From assembly GCF_019931755.1 (NCBI RefSeq), contig NZ_CP082918.1, forward strand, positions 2,522,001 through 2,586,000: a stretch of DNA of 64,000 nucleotides, read 5' to 3'. Both the position numbers and the translations under genes were made by a program. The notes under the pieces are model-generated. The model was not told the DNA's origin. It saw only the letters and a program-made list of their open reading frames with translations, and ran no database searches. Source of the DNA: Sutcliffiella horikoshii (GTDB lineage Bacteria > Bacillota > Bacilli > Bacillales > Bacillaceae_I). Shown here piece after piece: positions 1 through 9,964 of the stretch; the stretch's first letter is position 1; each line of letters starts with the position of its first letter.

Positions 1-972
<972 letters not shown>

Positions 973-999
973 ATTCATATGTAGTTGTATACCGTTATT

Positions 1000-1027
1000 A
1001 TTTTAGCATATCTTCCTGATAAGTAAA
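1000..1027 (-). promoter_or_regulatory. Candidate sigma-A promoter for the ribD leader
   Basis: TTTACT, a 16-bp spacer and TAAAAT on the minus strand lie about 28 bases before the first conserved block of the riboswitch. The spacing and position fit, but the -35 box matches only 4 of 6 positions. Confidence 0.45.
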
Positions 1028-1050
1028 ATTTAAAGTTTCAGATAAGTTTG

Positions 1051-1137
1051 TTAAACGATCAAAAACCAGTAAATTATGCCCCAAACCAGGGACATGGCGA
1101 GCAACACGCCTAGTAAGATCCAATTCTTTTTATTCAT
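1051..1137 (-). CDS. Possible 28-residue single-pass membrane peptide
   Basis: ATG-started frame of 28 codons ending in TAA. The peptide starts MNKKNW and continues as one hydrophobic segment to the end, with two or three positive residues at the N-terminus, which predicts an N-in single membrane span. Upstream AGCAGG is a moderate ribosome site. It lies between the ppiB terminator and the ribD promoter, where no other gene is present. I do not recognise a family. The codon composition and TM character argue for a real small gene, but expression is unproven. Confidence 0.45.
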   Translation of the reverse strand: MNKKNWILLGVLLAMSLVWGIIYWFLIV

Positions 1138-1163
1138 GCTAGTTACCTGCTTTCTTTTCTCGT

Positions 1164-1188
1164 AAAAAAAGAGAGAGCATCTCTGCTC
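1164..1188 (-). terminator. ppiB terminator
   Basis: Minus-strand GAGCA and TGCTC form a short stem with a GAGA loop, followed by CTCTTTTTTT, 16 bases beyond the ppiB stop. The stem is short but the T tract is strong. Confidence 0.6.
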
Positions 1189-1203
1189 CCGCTTTTAAAA
1201 CTA

Positions 1204-1644
1204 TTATTCAGCGTCTGTTACTTCTACTTTCTCCATAACGTCGCCATTTTTCATGTTTCTAGCTGTTTCAAGTCCAGAAGTCACTTTACCAAACACAGTG
1301 TGAACACCATTTAAGTGTGGTTGTGGCTGATGTACGATAAAGAATTGGCTAGAACCAGTATCTCTTCCAGCGTGAGCCATGGAAAGGCTTCCTGCTTCAT
1401 GATTATGTGGGTTACCTTCTGTTTCACATTTGATCGTAGTGCCGCTACCGCCTGCACCAGTACCAGTTGGGTCTCCACCTTGGCTTACGAAACCAGGGAT
1501 GACACGGTGGAATGTTACACCGTTGTAGAAGCCTTCGTTTGCTAATTTTTCAAAGTTAGCAACTGTGTTAGGCGCTTCGTTTGGGTAAAGTTCGAATTCG
1601 ATTTTTTCTCCGTTTTCCATAAGTATGTATCCTGTTTTTGCCAT
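1204..1644 (-). CDS. ppiB: Peptidyl-prolyl cis-trans isomerase, cyclophilin type
   Basis: Cytoplasmic cyclophilin that speeds cis-trans isomerisation of prolyl bonds. The 146-residue protein holds the catalytic-site motif [14 protein letters not shown] (about residues 50-63) and GSSQFFI further on, typical of bacterial PpiB; length matches the family. No signal peptide. The ATG at 1644 is chosen because AAGGAG lies 9 bases upstream; an earlier in-frame ATG overlaps that ribosome site. It stands alone between a palindrome-bearing upstream region and its own terminator, and lies next to lysA as in related genomes. Confidence 0.95.
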   Translation of the reverse strand: MAKTGYILMENGEKIEFELYPNEAPNTVANFEKLANEGFYNGVTFHRVIPGFVSQGGDPTGTGAGGSGTTIKCETEGNPHNHEAGSLSMAHAGRDTGSSQFFIVHQPQPHLNGVHTVFGKVTSGLETARNMKNGDVMEKVEVTDAE

Positions 1645-1684
1645 TATGAACATCTCCTTGTATCTAAAAATTAAAAGAACCAGT

Positions 1685-1704
1685 TATAATCATACATGAT
1701 TATA
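1685..1704. promoter_or_regulatory. Perfect 9-2-9 palindrome upstream of ppiB
   Basis: TATAATCAT-AC-ATGATTATA is a perfect inverted repeat about 40 bases before the ppiB start. It may be an operator or a promoter element (it contains TATAAT). It does not match the 7-1-7 PerR or Fur spacing. Confidence 0.4.
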
Positions 1705-1770
1705 GTACGAAAAGGAAGTCAGATGGCCGGTAAAGCCGCTTTTTCATTTTTATATCTCATAACCACCGCA

Positions 1771-1893
1771 GTTGATTTCCGCAAATGGCTTCGATTTCCA
1801 CGGGGCGACCTTGAGCCTCCTCGGCAAGCCTGCGGGGTCTCAACATTGCCGCTACTCCCCCGTAGGAGTCTTCGCCATTTGCTCCAATCCACA
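1771..1893 (+). repeat. GC-rich dispersed intergenic repeat, copy 1
   Basis: About 120 bp that begins GTTGATTTCCG, contains GAGCCTCCTCGG and GGGGTCTCA, and ends near CAATCCAC. The same blocks occur in reverse orientation at 1981-2106. It is clearly more GC-rich than flanking DNA and has no plausible gene. Such repeats are familiar in several Bacillaceae genomes; I infer a non-autonomous REP/MITE-like family. Confidence 0.75.
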
Positions 1894-1980
1894 GCTAGAA
1901 ATTACGTTAAATTAGCGTTAATGGATTTTCAGGTTGCTAGGTCAAATAACCTTTTGCCTTTTAGTGAATGAAGTTCCCTT

Positions 1981-2106
1981 GTTGATTGTAGTGGAAGGCG
2001 CGCAGACGCCCGCGGGAGGAAGGGACAGGTGAGACCCCACAGTCGCAAGCCGAGGAGGCTCACGGACCGCCCGCAGGCAAGCGAAGCGCCTGGAACGGAA
2101 ATCAAC
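1981..2106 (-). repeat. GC-rich dispersed intergenic repeat, copy 2 (inverted)
   Basis: Read on the minus strand it begins GTTGATTTCCGTTCC and contains GAGCCTCCTCGG and GGGGTCTCA, then ends ACTACAATCAAC. It is the inverted partner of 1771-1893, with 87 bp between them. Its ends GTTGATT...AATCAAC are themselves inverted. The 510-bp gap 1645-2160 holds these two copies, the ppiB upstream palindrome and the lysA terminator, and no gene. Confidence 0.78.
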
Positions 2107-2111
2107 AGGTT

Positions 2112-2146
2112 TTTAAAAAGCCCACCCCCGGCTAAAAGGGTGAGCT
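2112..2146 (-). terminator. lysA terminator
   Basis: Minus-strand AGCTCACCC and GGGTGGGCT form a 9-bp stem (one G-T pair) followed by TTTTT, 16 bases past the lysA stop. Confidence 0.8.
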
Positions 2147-2161
2147 TTGGTTGAATTGGGT

Positions 2162-3487
2162 TTATTTTGTCAGCTTGGTTTTTGCTTGAAAAGGTAAATC
2201 CAGTCTTACTAGGTCTTCGAATGTTTCGCGGCGGATGACTAGTTGTGCTTCCCCGTCTTCCACAAATACAACCGCGGGTTTAGTGATTCGGTTATAGTTG
2301 TTTGCCATTGCATATCCGTATGCTCCGGTGCAGAATACTGCCAAGTAGTCTTCATGATTAGCTTTTGGCAATGGAAGGTCCCAAATTAACATGTCTCCTG
2401 ATTCACAGCACTTACCTGCTATCGACACCTTGTCATCTGCTTCATCTTCCACTCTGTTTGCCAGTACCGCCTCGTATTTTGCCTGATATAATGCTGGACG
2501 AATATTATCCGTCATACCACCATCGATGGCCAAATAATGCCTGATATTAGGAATCTCTTTTTTAGATCCTACAGAATAGATGGTAGTTCCCGCATCTCCT
2601 ACTAATGAACGACCAGGTTCAATCCAAATTTCCGGCATTTTCAAGCCATGATCTTTTACAAAGGATTGAACGTCTGTGATGATTTCTTCTACATACACAG
2701 AAGCAGGAAGAGGATTGTCTTCTTCCGTATAGCGAATGCCAAATCCACCGCCAAGGTTTACAACGCGCGCTTCAAATCCTTCTTGTTCGTTCCATTCCTT
2801 TAATGTATCAAAAAGTTTGCCTGCAGCAAGCTTAAATCCTGTTGTTTCAAAGATCTGAGAACCAATGTGACAGTGAATGCCCAGCAAGTCCAAATGAGAA
2901 GCATTAGAAGCAATCTTCATAGCTTCGTGTGCCTGGCCGCTTTGCAAGTCAAAACCAAATTTGGAGTCCTCTTGACCTGTTAAAATATAATCATGTGTAT
3001 GTGCATTAATACCTGGTGTAACACGTAGTAGAATTGGCATCGTATATCCATGTTTTGCACAGATGTCTTGAAGCAAAGTCAATTCCAAGAAGTTGTCTAC
3101 AACCACACAGCCAATCTTCTTCTCTACAGCCATTTCTAGCTCTTCGACACTCTTGTTGTTGCCGTGAAAGTGGATGCGTTCTACCGGAAAGTCCGCCACG
3201 AGTGCCGTATATAGTTCGCCTCCTGACACGACGTCCAGTGATAAGCCTTCTTCTTTTATAAGCTGAAACATAGCAACAGAAGAAAATGCTTTGCTTGCGT
3301 ATGCTACTTGAGCTTTTACACCAAGATTTTTGAATGTTGTTTGAAAGTCGCGTGCACGTTGTCTAATTAGTGCTACATCATAAACGTATAGTGGAGTGCC
3401 ATAATCGTTTGCCAGTTCAATTGTGTCCACTCCTCCTATTTCCAAGTGTCCTTTTGTGTTTACTTTACTAGTTCCATGAAAATACAT
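2162..3487 (-). CDS. lysA: Diaminopimelate decarboxylase
   Basis: PLP enzyme that makes L-lysine from meso-diaminopimelate, the last step of lysine synthesis. The 441-residue protein has the fold III decarboxylase layout: the PLP lysine in AYASKAFSS (near residue 45), HCHIGSQ, the glycine-rich phosphate site GGGFGIRY, and CESGD and CTGAYGYAM that complete the active site across the dimer. The ATG at 3487 has GAGGGG seven bases upstream and gives the expected length; an earlier in-frame start has no ribosome site. It follows spoVAF as in B. subtilis, but a terminator separates the two, so it may have its own promoter. Confidence 0.95.
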   Translation of the reverse strand: MYFHGTSKVNTKGHLEIGGVDTIELANDYGTPLYVYDVALIRQRARDFQTTFKNLGVKAQVAYASKAFSSVAMFQLIKEEGLSLDVVSGGELYTALVADFPVERIHFHGNNKSVEELEMAVEKKIGCVVVDNFLELTLLQDICAKHGYTMPILLRVTPGINAHTHDYILTGQEDSKFGFDLQSGQAHEAMKIASNASHLDLLGIHCHIGSQIFETTGFKLAAGKLFDTLKEWNEQEGFEARVVNLGGGFGIRYTEEDNPLPASVYVEEIITDVQSFVKDHGLKMPEIWIEPGRSLVGDAGTTIYSVGSKKEIPNIRHYLAIDGGMTDNIRPALYQAKYEAVLANRVEDEADDKVSIAGKCCESGDMLIWDLPLPKANHEDYLAVFCTGAYGYAMANNYNRITKPAVVFVEDGEAQLVIRRETFEDLVRLDLPFQAKTKLTK

Positions 3488-3590
3488 ATGAAATTCCCCT
3501 CGCGCAGTTAGTTTATATGTAACCCTATTTAATACCATATTCTCTATTAGAGTATTATGGATGTGCTCTAGCCCTGATAAAAAAATTTAA

Positions 3591-3622
3591 GCAAAAAACA
3601 GCTAAACAGAATCTTTAGCTGT
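3591..3622 (-). terminator. spoVA operon terminator
   Basis: Minus-strand ACAGCTAAA and TTTAGCTGT form a 9-bp stem followed by TTTTTTGC, about 90 bases after the spoVAF stop and before lysA. Confidence 0.85.
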
Positions 3623-3708
3623 CTCTAAACTCTTTCATTCTGTACTTGATTAAACTAAACTTTACCACACATAAATGCCTCTATCAAGCGAATATTCTTA
3701 CTAGTTTG

Positions 3709-5187
3709 TTATTGAGGCTGTCTGAAACGATTTCTCGGATGAACTATGCTCGGGCGAATTTTTGCACCCGGTGTACTTCTCCTAACAAGAATCATAAGCA
3801 ATGCTTTTGGACTGAACGGGATGAATGGCCATAAGTATGGAGTATTCAATGAACGAGTTCCCGCAAGGAATAATACTAATAACGTCACTCCGACCACCAA
3901 TCCTGGCACGTGAAATAATGCAACAAGCACTAATAGCAGCAACCGCATTATTTTATTGGCCACACTCAATTCATAACTTGGGGTTGTGAATGAACCAATA
4001 GCCGCTACCGCCACGTATAGAATAACCTCTGGTACGAAAAGCCCTACATCAATGGCAATTTGCCCAATCAATACAGCGGCAATTAAACCCATCGCTGTAG
4101 AAAGGGCGGTCGGTGTGTGAATCGCTGCCAACCTTAGAAACTCCACTCCTATATCTGCAAGAAAGATTTGAAAGACAACAGGGATATTGGATTCTTCATT
4201 TGGCCCGATAAAGCTTATCTGCTCTGGAAGCAGACTTGGTTCTAAAATCATTAAGAACCATAGTGGCAGAAGGAACAAAGAAGCAAAGATACCGCAAAAG
4301 CGTACCCAGCGGACAAACGTACCAACTGCTGGAGACTGACGATATTCCTCTACATGTTGCACATGATGGAAGAATGTAGTCGGTGTAATGATGACACTTG
4401 GCGAAGTATCCACCATCACGATGACATGCCCTTCCAACAGATGAGTAGCTGCAATGTCAGGTCTTTCCGTGTAACGTACGAGCGGATATGGATTATAGCC
4501 CTGCTTTACAATAAACTCTTCAACTGTTTTATCCGCCATGGTCAGCCCATCAATATCGATATTTTTCGTTTCTTTTCGAACGATATCAACCAGATCAGGG
4601 TCTGCCACATCCTTTATGTATGCAAGACAAATGTCTGTTTTTGAACGTTCTCCGACTTGGAAAATTTCATAGCGGAGTCTCTCATCCCTAATTCTTCTAC
4701 GGGTCAGCGCAGTATTAACAATAATATTTTCTACATAACCGTCCCTTGCTCCCCTTACCACCTTCTCCGTATCAGGTTCTTCAGGATTGCGTCCTGGGTA
4801 AGAACGAGTATCAATGACAAAACCGCTGTGTTCCCCTTCCAGTAAAATAACAACCAGTCCGCTGAGCACTTGGTCGACCACTTCATCCATATACTCAATG
4901 TTATTTACTTGCTGATTCACCAATCGATTATGAACAATCTCTTTTACCTTATATGTCTTCTTTTCAAAATCATTAACATGCAGCAATTCTTCCATAAGTT
5001 CTATTATAAACAACGTGTCACATAGACCATTTACATAATAGAGGTTCAACTCCTTACCAAGAACGGTGAACTTCCTTACGCCAAGGTCAAAGCTGACATC
5101 AAGCCCTACTTCGTCTTTAAAAAATTTTTCGTTATTCGTCAGCTTCGGTGATATCGGTACTTTTTCCATTCCATTGTGAGACATCAT
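3709..5187 (-). CDS. spoVAF: Stage V sporulation/germination protein SpoVAF
   Basis: Homologue of the A subunit of GerA-type nutrient germinant receptors, in the spore inner membrane. In the 492-residue protein the first ~280 residues are soluble ([25 protein letters not shown]), then come about four or five membrane segments and a proline-rich basic tail, as in the GerA family. Known family role: helps germination, probably with the SpoVA channel. The start is ambiguous between adjacent ATG codons at 5187 and 5184; GAGAGG precedes both. The first ~55 bases overlap the end of spoVAEA in another frame, suggesting translational coupling. Last gene of the spoVA operon. Confidence 0.92.
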   Translation of the reverse strand: MMSHNGMEKVPISPKLTNNEKFFKDEVGLDVSFDLGVRKFTVLGKELNLYYVNGLCDTLFIIELMEELLHVNDFEKKTYKVKEIVHNRLVNQQVNNIEYMDEVVDQVLSGLVVILLEGEHSGFVIDTRSYPGRNPEEPDTEKVVRGARDGYVENIIVNTALTRRRIRDERLRYEIFQVGERSKTDICLAYIKDVADPDLVDIVRKETKNIDIDGLTMADKTVEEFIVKQGYNPYPLVRYTERPDIAATHLLEGHVIVMVDTSPSVIITPTTFFHHVQHVEEYRQSPAVGTFVRWVRFCGIFASLFLLPLWFLMILEPSLLPEQISFIGPNEESNIPVVFQIFLADIGVEFLRLAAIHTPTALSTAMGLIAAVLIGQIAIDVGLFVPEVILYVAVAAIGSFTTPSYELSVANKIMRLLLLVLVALFHVPGLVVGVTLLVLFLAGTRSLNTPYLWPFIPFSPKALLMILVRRSTPGAKIRPSIVHPRNRFRQPQ

Positions 5188-5749
5188 ACCCATTCCTCTC
5201 TAAAATGATTTCGACCGCTTTGCTGGTAATGGGAGCTCCTCGTTTTACATCATCTCTCCTTGCCATCTTGCCTATATCGCCAATTCCGACAATAAGCGGA
5301 AAATGCAATTCATCTAAACAATACACGGTATCTCCATTTATTCTTCCAATATCCATTTCTTGTATTCCACTTTTATCAACTCCTTGAGAGGAGACTTGCA
5401 AATCACGGTCAACCGTTATGTGCACTCTTGTCCATTCCGATTGGTGTGTCTTGGAAGCAACGGCGATTACTCCTAATACTTCAATCTGTTCATGAGTGGC
5501 CACATATCGAAGAGCCCGTTCACCGGCACCCTCTCCAAGAAAACCGCTGTCATCAAACATTACAAAAACGGGTTCACTTTTCGCCTGCAATATTAGCTTC
5601 ACTAACTCCTCCCCACTAAGCAGGGTAGGATTGCCGAATGAAGCGGAAATACATCTGCCGCCATAGTGTTTTGCAACGAGCTGTATCGTCTTCTTGGCAT
5701 ATACATCTCCATCGGTTATTAAGATGACCCGTTTTGTAATCACATCCAT
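5132..5749 (-). CDS. spoVAEA: Stage V sporulation protein SpoVAEA
   Basis: Soluble 205-residue component encoded in the spoVA operon, whose products move dipicolinic acid (DPA) into and out of the spore. The N-terminus ([14 protein letters not shown]) resembles a Rossmann-like strand and loop; no membrane segment is visible. Length equals that of the B. subtilis protein. The ATG directly follows the spoVAEB stop (TAG-ATG), so the genes are translationally coupled, and its 3' end overlaps spoVAF. The exact molecular role of this subunit is not established. Confidence 0.93.
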   Translation of the reverse strand: MDVITKRVILITDGDVYAKKTIQLVAKHYGGRCISASFGNPTLLSGEELVKLILQAKSEPVFVMFDDSGFLGEGAGERALRYVATHEQIEVLGVIAVASKTHQSEWTRVHITVDRDLQVSSQGVDKSGIQEMDIGRINGDTVYCLDELHFPLIVGIGDIGKMARRDDVKRGAPITSKAVEIILERNGYDVSQWNGKSTDITEADE

Positions 5750-6100
5750 CTACCCTTTCGGTTTAAAGATTAGTGCGGCGATAAAAGCAAATAGAATGGC
5801 TGCTGAAATTCCCGCAGAAGTTAACTCGAATATTCCCATTCCAATTCCGATAAAGCCATGTTTCTCTGACTGATGCATGGCACCATGTAGTAAGGAATGA
5901 CCAAAGCTTGTAATTGGGACGGTTGCACCTGCACCTGCAAAATCAATCAGCTTATCATATATTCCAAAACCGTCCAGGATTGCCCCAGCTACAACAAACG
6001 AACTCATCACATGAGCAGGTGTAAGCTTGGCAAAATCCAGTAATAGTTGCCCAACAACACAAATCAGCCCGCCGACTATAAACGCTATTAAATATTCCAT
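5750..6100 (-). CDS. spoVAEB: Stage V sporulation protein SpoVAEB
   Basis: Small membrane protein of 116 residues with about three or four hydrophobic segments and the motif [14 protein letters not shown], shared with SpoVAC. Known family role: part of the SpoVA complex for DPA movement across the spore inner membrane. Its ATG overlaps the spoVAD stop by one base (TAATG). The close similarity of its central motif to that of SpoVAC (FAGAGSAVPVTGF) suggests that the two arose by duplication. Confidence 0.94.
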   Translation of the reverse strand: MEYLIAFIVGGLICVVGQLLLDFAKLTPAHVMSSFVVAGAILDGFGIYDKLIDFAGAGATVPITSFGHSLLHGAMHQSEKHGFIGIGMGIFELTSAGISAAILFAFIAALIFKPKG

Positions 6101-7110
6101 TATGGACCCACCCTCTCTAACACAACTCCATGGGCGATGGTTGGAATCGATTCCTTTTGCTGAATCATAGTAGGGCTTAGCAATGCTCCTGTTGCAACCA
6201 CAAGGACTTTCTTGATCATGCCAGTCATCAGTTCATTAATGAGATGGGCATAGGTTACGACCGCACAACAGCCACAACCACTTCCGCCGGCGAATACTTC
6301 CTGATCCGGCCTGAAAATCATCAATCCGCAATCGCTATGCTTCACCGTAATATCATAGCCTTCTTCTTTTAGAAGTTCTTTTAAAATAGGACTGCCTACA
6401 CCAGAAAGGTCGCCTGTGACAATCAGGTCATAAGTGTCCGGATTCACATTTAGATCTTGAAAATGCGCTTGAATCGTATCAGCAGCTGCTGGTGCCATGG
6501 CAGAACCCATGTCAAAGGGGTCTGTGATGCCAAGATCTATAACTCTTCCGATGGTAGCTGAGGTAATACGGATCGGGCTCGGTTGCTTGCTGACAAGCGC
6601 AGTTCCAGAACCAGTCACAGTGAAAGTTGCGGAATCAGGTTTTTGTCCTCCATATTCGGTTGGATAGCGAAACTGCCTTTCTGCTGTGGCATTGTGGCTG
6701 CTGGTGGAGGCAAGCACCGTATTAGCAAAACCACCGTCCACAAGCGCTGCACCGACTGCCAATGTTTCCATCGAGGTGGAACAAGCACCAAACATGCAAA
6801 GGAATGGAATTTGATGATGCCGAGCCACATAATTAGCCGTTACATTTTGGTTAAGTAAGTCCCCTGCAAGGAAAAAGTCAATGTCTTTGTATTCCAGGTT
6901 CACCTTTTCCAGACAAGTTTGAACAGATTGCTCCATCAACCTTCTTTCGGCAAGCTCCCAATTATCTTCACCACAGTGGAGCTCATCATAAGTTTTATCG
7001 AACAAAGATCCAAGGGGCCCTTCCGCTTCTTTCGGCCCAACGGCAGTTCCTGTGGAGCTAATATAGATTGGTTGTTCGAAAACCCAACTTTGTCTTCCTG
7101 TTAGTCGCAC
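6100..7110 (-). CDS. spoVAD: Stage V sporulation protein SpoVAD
   Basis: 336-residue protein with a thiolase-like (ketoacyl synthase) fold; the family binds DPA and is needed for its uptake during sporulation. Visible markers are the conserved [13 protein letters not shown] near residue 110, SGTALVSKQ, and CGCCAV near the C-terminus. No membrane segment; known to sit at the outer face of the spore inner membrane. The start is GTG at 7110 with GGGGGT seven bases upstream, 12 bases after spoVAC. Full length. Confidence 0.95.
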   Translation of the reverse strand: MRLTGRQSWVFEQPIYISSTGTAVGPKEAEGPLGSLFDKTYDELHCGEDNWELAERRLMEQSVQTCLEKVNLEYKDIDFFLAGDLLNQNVTANYVARHHQIPFLCMFGACSTSMETLAVGAALVDGGFANTVLASTSSHNATAERQFRYPTEYGGQKPDSATFTVTGSGTALVSKQPSPIRITSATIGRVIDLGITDPFDMGSAMAPAAADTIQAHFQDLNVNPDTYDLIVTGDLSGVGSPILKELLKEEGYDITVKHSDCGLMIFRPDQEVFAGGSGCGCCAVVTYAHLINELMTGMIKKVLVVATGALLSPTMIQQKESIPTIAHGVVLERVGP

Positions 7111-7122
7111 TACTTTTACCCC

Positions 7123-7581
7123 CTAACCAGTAAAACTCATATTTAGTAAATACCTGATCATGCCTACTACATAGGCAGCCACCACTCCAAACACAATGAC
7201 ACTACCAGCAAGTTTAAACATATTGGTCGCAACTCCTAGAACAATCCCTTCACTCCGGTGTTCCATCGCTGCACTTGTCATGGAGTTTGCGAAACCAGTG
7301 ACAGGCACAGCTGAACCTGCCCCAGCAAATTGACCGAGTTTATCGTAAATGCCAAGTCCTGTCAGCAGAGCTGATATTAAAATGAGAGTAGCTACTGTAG
7401 GGTTTCCCACATTTTCTTCTGAGAAGTTAAACATGGTCATATAAAAATTTTGTATACCCTGCCCAATCAAACATATCAGCCCTCCTACAAGAAAAGCCTT
7501 GACGCAATTGATAACGTAAGGTGGTTTAGGCTGGAACTTTTTTATGTTATTTTTATAATTATCTTTAAGCTTTTCACTCAT
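7123..7581 (-). CDS. spoVAC: Stage V sporulation protein SpoVAC, DPA channel
   Basis: 152-residue membrane protein; the B. subtilis homologue behaves as a mechanosensitive channel for DPA. The first 25 residues are polar and basic, followed by about four hydrophobic segments with FAGAGSAVPVTGFANSM in the middle. The ATG at 7581 is chosen because AGGAGG lies 10 bases upstream; the GTG three codons earlier would touch the ribosome site. It follows spoVAB by 14 bases within the operon. Confidence 0.95.
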   Translation of the reverse strand: MSEKLKDNYKNNIKKFQPKPPYVINCVKAFLVGGLICLIGQGIQNFYMTMFNFSEENVGNPTVATLILISALLTGLGIYDKLGQFAGAGSAVPVTGFANSMTSAAMEHRSEGIVLGVATNMFKLAGSVIVFGVVAAYVVGMIRYLLNMSFTG

Positions 7582-7595
7582 GATTGCCACACCTC

Positions 7596-8018
7596 CTACA
7601 AATTGACAAACACTAACCAGTGATATAATGACCCAATTATTTTCCCGAACACAATGGCCATTAAAAGAATCGCCATCTGACCGTCAACCCCGATCCTTTT
7701 TGCCAATATCGGTAACACATTCAGTACCTCCGTCAATGCTGCAGCAAGCAAACCGACAAACACCCCGCAAAACAAACCAATCGGGATGGCGAGAAAAGAA
7801 GGCAGATGAAAAGCGACACTGTTTAAACTGATCCAACTTCCAAACAATGCGCCTCCAATCACTCCCCATTCATAGCCATAGACAAATTTCGTTGTCTTGG
7901 TCAATTGTGTTAACCTCGGAATGATTCCCAGTACAGCAAGAAACGCAACAAAACCTGAACCAACAGCAAGCCCCCCGGCCAAACCGAGAAATACGACAAA
8001 AACAATATTAATCGTCAT
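7596..8018 (-). CDS. spoVAB: Stage V sporulation protein SpoVAB
   Basis: Membrane protein of about 140 residues with four to five hydrophobic segments (GLAGGLAVGSGFVAF near the start). It is a subunit of the SpoVA DPA transport complex; its own function is unknown. The ATG at 8018 overlaps the end of spoVAA by 11 bases and gives the usual family length. An upstream in-frame ATG at 8048 would add ten basic residues; AAGGAG lies between the two, so the exact start is uncertain. Confidence 0.9.
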   Translation of the reverse strand: MTINIVFVVFLGLAGGLAVGSGFVAFLAVLGIIPRLTQLTKTTKFVYGYEWGVIGGALFGSWISLNSVAFHLPSFLAIPIGLFCGVFVGLLAAALTEVLNVLPILAKRIGVDGQMAILLMAIVFGKIIGSLYHWLVFVNL

Positions 8019-8628
8019 CAATTTTCTTCGAGCTCTCCTTGTTTTCATGCATGATTACATATTGATCCAAATCCTGTTGATAGTTGAACATTTCTACTTC
8101 TAGGGGGCTGGGCTCTTCATTAATTCGTTTACGGAAAACATGATTGAAGAATAAAATCATCCCTAAGCCCAAACCAATGGAATAAGGAATCTGGAGAAGA
8201 AGCGGCTTGTCATCCTCAAGGCCAGTGATGGTTTTGAAAATCTTCTGATGGACGATCCGCATGCTGACATCTTCATGAAAATTCATGATGGCCAATGCTG
8301 CACCTAAAAATAATAGAAGCCAAACACCGATAAAAAACATCGGGCGGAATCGTCTCTTTTTATACACAACCTCCACAATAGTCTGAGCAGGCCCAAAGGT
8401 TTGGATATCCAGTTCTCCATCTACTTTCCTAATCTCTTTAATCATCCGCATTACATCCAACACGACGATGGATTTATCACTCATGTTTATTTGATGTATA
8501 GAAATGTTTCGAACTTTATCTAAAATCTCCGTATCTGCAACTAACTGTGCGATATCTTCTATTTTTATCATTTGATTTGGACGAGCTTGAATCCGGTGAC
8601 GAAGGCGAACATATAGTGATTTATCCAT
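8008..8628 (-). CDS. spoVAA: Stage V sporulation protein SpoVAA
   Basis: First gene of the spoVA operon. The 206-residue protein has a soluble N-terminal region (YVRLRHRIQARP... to residue ~105) followed by two membrane segments and a polar tail rich in acidic residues. Length equals the B. subtilis protein. The ATG at 8628 matches the family's N-terminus; its ribosome site (AGGATG) is weak and an in-frame TTG seven codons upstream is a less likely start. A good sigma-G promoter lies about 37-67 bases upstream. Confidence 0.92.
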   Translation of the reverse strand: MDKSLYVRLRHRIQARPNQMIKIEDIAQLVADTEILDKVRNISIHQINMSDKSIVVLDVMRMIKEIRKVDGELDIQTFGPAQTIVEVVYKKRRFRPMFFIGVWLLLFLGAALAIMNFHEDVSMRIVHQKIFKTITGLEDDKPLLLQIPYSIGLGLGMILFFNHVFRKRINEEPSPLEVEMFNYQQDLDQYVIMHENKESSKKIDDD

Positions 8629-8664
8629 CTTCCAAACACATCCTGGCAAAAGATATTGTATATG

Positions 8665-8695
8665 TAGTATGGATTAGTGGGAGATTTACCATGCA
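8665..8695 (-). promoter_or_regulatory. Candidate sigma-G promoter of the spoVA operon
   Basis: Minus-strand TGCATG, an 18-bp spacer and CATACTA match the sigma-G consensus (TGMATA / CATnnTA) at nearly every position. It lies between the sigF terminator and spoVAA. In B. subtilis the spoVA operon is sigma-G dependent. Confidence 0.75.
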
Positions 8696-8736
8696 AAGGA
8701 AAAAAGAACACCAAGAATTACCACGTTTTCTCCAAC

Positions 8737-8772
8737 AAAAAAAACCGTACGGACATCATTCATCCATACGGT
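8737..8772 (-). terminator. spoIIA operon terminator overlapping the sigF stop
   Basis: Minus-strand ACCGTATGGA and TCCGTACGGT form a 10-bp stem, followed by TTTTTTTT. The sigF stop codon lies in the loop side of the hairpin, so the last sigF codons are part of the terminator. Confidence 0.88.
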
Positions 8773-9511
8773 CTTTCATTTGTTGCAATATTTTCTTTTC
8801 CAGTCGACTCACCTGCACTTGGGAGATACCAAGACGCTGGGCAACTTCGGTTTGAGTCTGGTCTTTATAGTAACGTAGATATACAATCAGCTTTTCCCGT
8901 TCATCCAGCTCTTCAATAGCCTCTTTCAAGGCAATCTTATCAAACCAGCGATGCTCGGAATGATCAGCGATTTGATCCAATAGGGTAATAGGGTCTCCAT
9001 CATTTTCATAGACGGTTTCATGGATAGAGGAAGGTGCACGTGCAGCCTCTTGCGCAAGCACCACTTCTTCTGCCGTGATCTCCAAAAATTCCGCTATTTC
9101 ATTAATGGTCGGTACTCTTCCATACCTTTTGGATAACTCATCTTTCGCTTTCCTGATTTTGTTTGCCACTTCCTTCAACGAGCGGCTAACCTTCACACTT
9201 CCGTCATCCCGGATGAATCGCTGAATTTCCCCAATGATCATCGGAACGGCGTAGGTTGAAAATTTCACGTCATAAGAAAGGTCAAACTTATCGACTGATT
9301 TTAAAAGGCCGATGCAGCCTATCTGAAACAGGTCGTCAGGTTCATAGCCCCGGTTCATAAAGCGCTGAACCACAGACCAGACAAGCCTCATGTTTTTTTG
9401 CACAATCGTATCCCGTGCTTCTTGTTCGCCGGATTGACTTCTTTTTATCAGTTCTTTCACTTCATGATCTTTTAGGTATGTTTGTGTTTGGTTCTTGACC
9501 TCAACATCCAT
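8756..9511 (-). CDS. sigF: RNA polymerase sigma-F factor
   Basis: First compartment-specific sporulation sigma factor, active in the forespore. The 251 residues contain region 2 (PDDLFQIGCIGLLKSVDKFD, near residues 55-75), region 3 (SRSLKEVANKI) and region 4 with helix-turn-helix EVAQRLGISQVQVSRLEKK near the end. Kept inactive by SpoIIAB and released when SpoIIAA is dephosphorylated. ATG with AAGGAG eight bases upstream; 12 bases after spoIIAB, third gene of the spoIIA operon. Confidence 0.97.
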   Translation of the reverse strand: MDVEVKNQTQTYLKDHEVKELIKRSQSGEQEARDTIVQKNMRLVWSVVQRFMNRGYEPDDLFQIGCIGLLKSVDKFDLSYDVKFSTYAVPMIIGEIQRFIRDDGSVKVSRSLKEVANKIRKAKDELSKRYGRVPTINEIAEFLEITAEEVVLAQEAARAPSSIHETVYENDGDPITLLDQIADHSEHRWFDKIALKEAIEELDEREKLIVYLRYYKDQTQTEVAQRLGISQVQVSRLEKKILQQMKDRMDE

Positions 9512-9523
9512 AGGCTTAGCTCC

Positions 9524-9964
9524 TTAATTACAAAGCGCTTTGCTCTTAGCTAAATACTTGGTCATACGGATTGAGGTGCCTGTTTCTCTAGATGAATGAA
9601 TTTCTACATAATCCATAAAGTTTTCCATGATGGTAAACCCCATACCAGAACGCTCGAGCTCAGGCTTAGTAGTGTATAACGGCTGTCTAGCTTCCTCTAC
9701 ATCATCAATTCCCATACCTTCATCCCTGATGGTGATATGGACAGCTCCGTCTTCTAGTTCAACAGAGATGTAAACTGTGGCCTTAGGGTCATTGTCATAA
9801 CCATGAATGATAGCATTTGTCACTGCCTCTGAAACGACTGTTTTGATTTCAGTCAATTCATCCATAGTCGGGTCCAATTGCATGATGAAAGCCGCTACTG
9901 TTACCCTTGCGAACGATTCATTTTGGCTAAGGGCAGAAAATTGAAGATTCATGTGATTTTTCAT
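9524..9964 (-). CDS. spoIIAB: Anti-sigma-F factor and kinase SpoIIAB
   Basis: Binds and inhibits sigma-F and phosphorylates SpoIIAA. The 146-residue GHKL-type ATPase shows the N box ([11 protein letters not shown], residues ~45-55), the G1 box (DEGMGIDD) and the G2 box (GMGFTIM). Its ATG overlaps the spoIIAA stop by one base (TAATG), which couples their synthesis and keeps the partner ratio fixed. Length and order are as in all endospore formers. Confidence 0.97.
   Translation of the reverse strand: MKNHMNLQFSALSQNESFARVTVAAFIMQLDPTMDELTEIKTVVSEAVTNAIIHGYDNDPKATVYISVELEDGAVHITIRDEGMGIDDVEEARQPLYTTKPELERSGMGFTIMENFMDYVEIHSSRETGTSIRMTKYLAKSKALCN

Noticed and set aside
1696..1971. 91-codon plus-strand frame between ppiB and lysA
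   Set aside because: It runs through GC-rich repeat copy 1, has no ribosome site and a composition dictated by the repeat.
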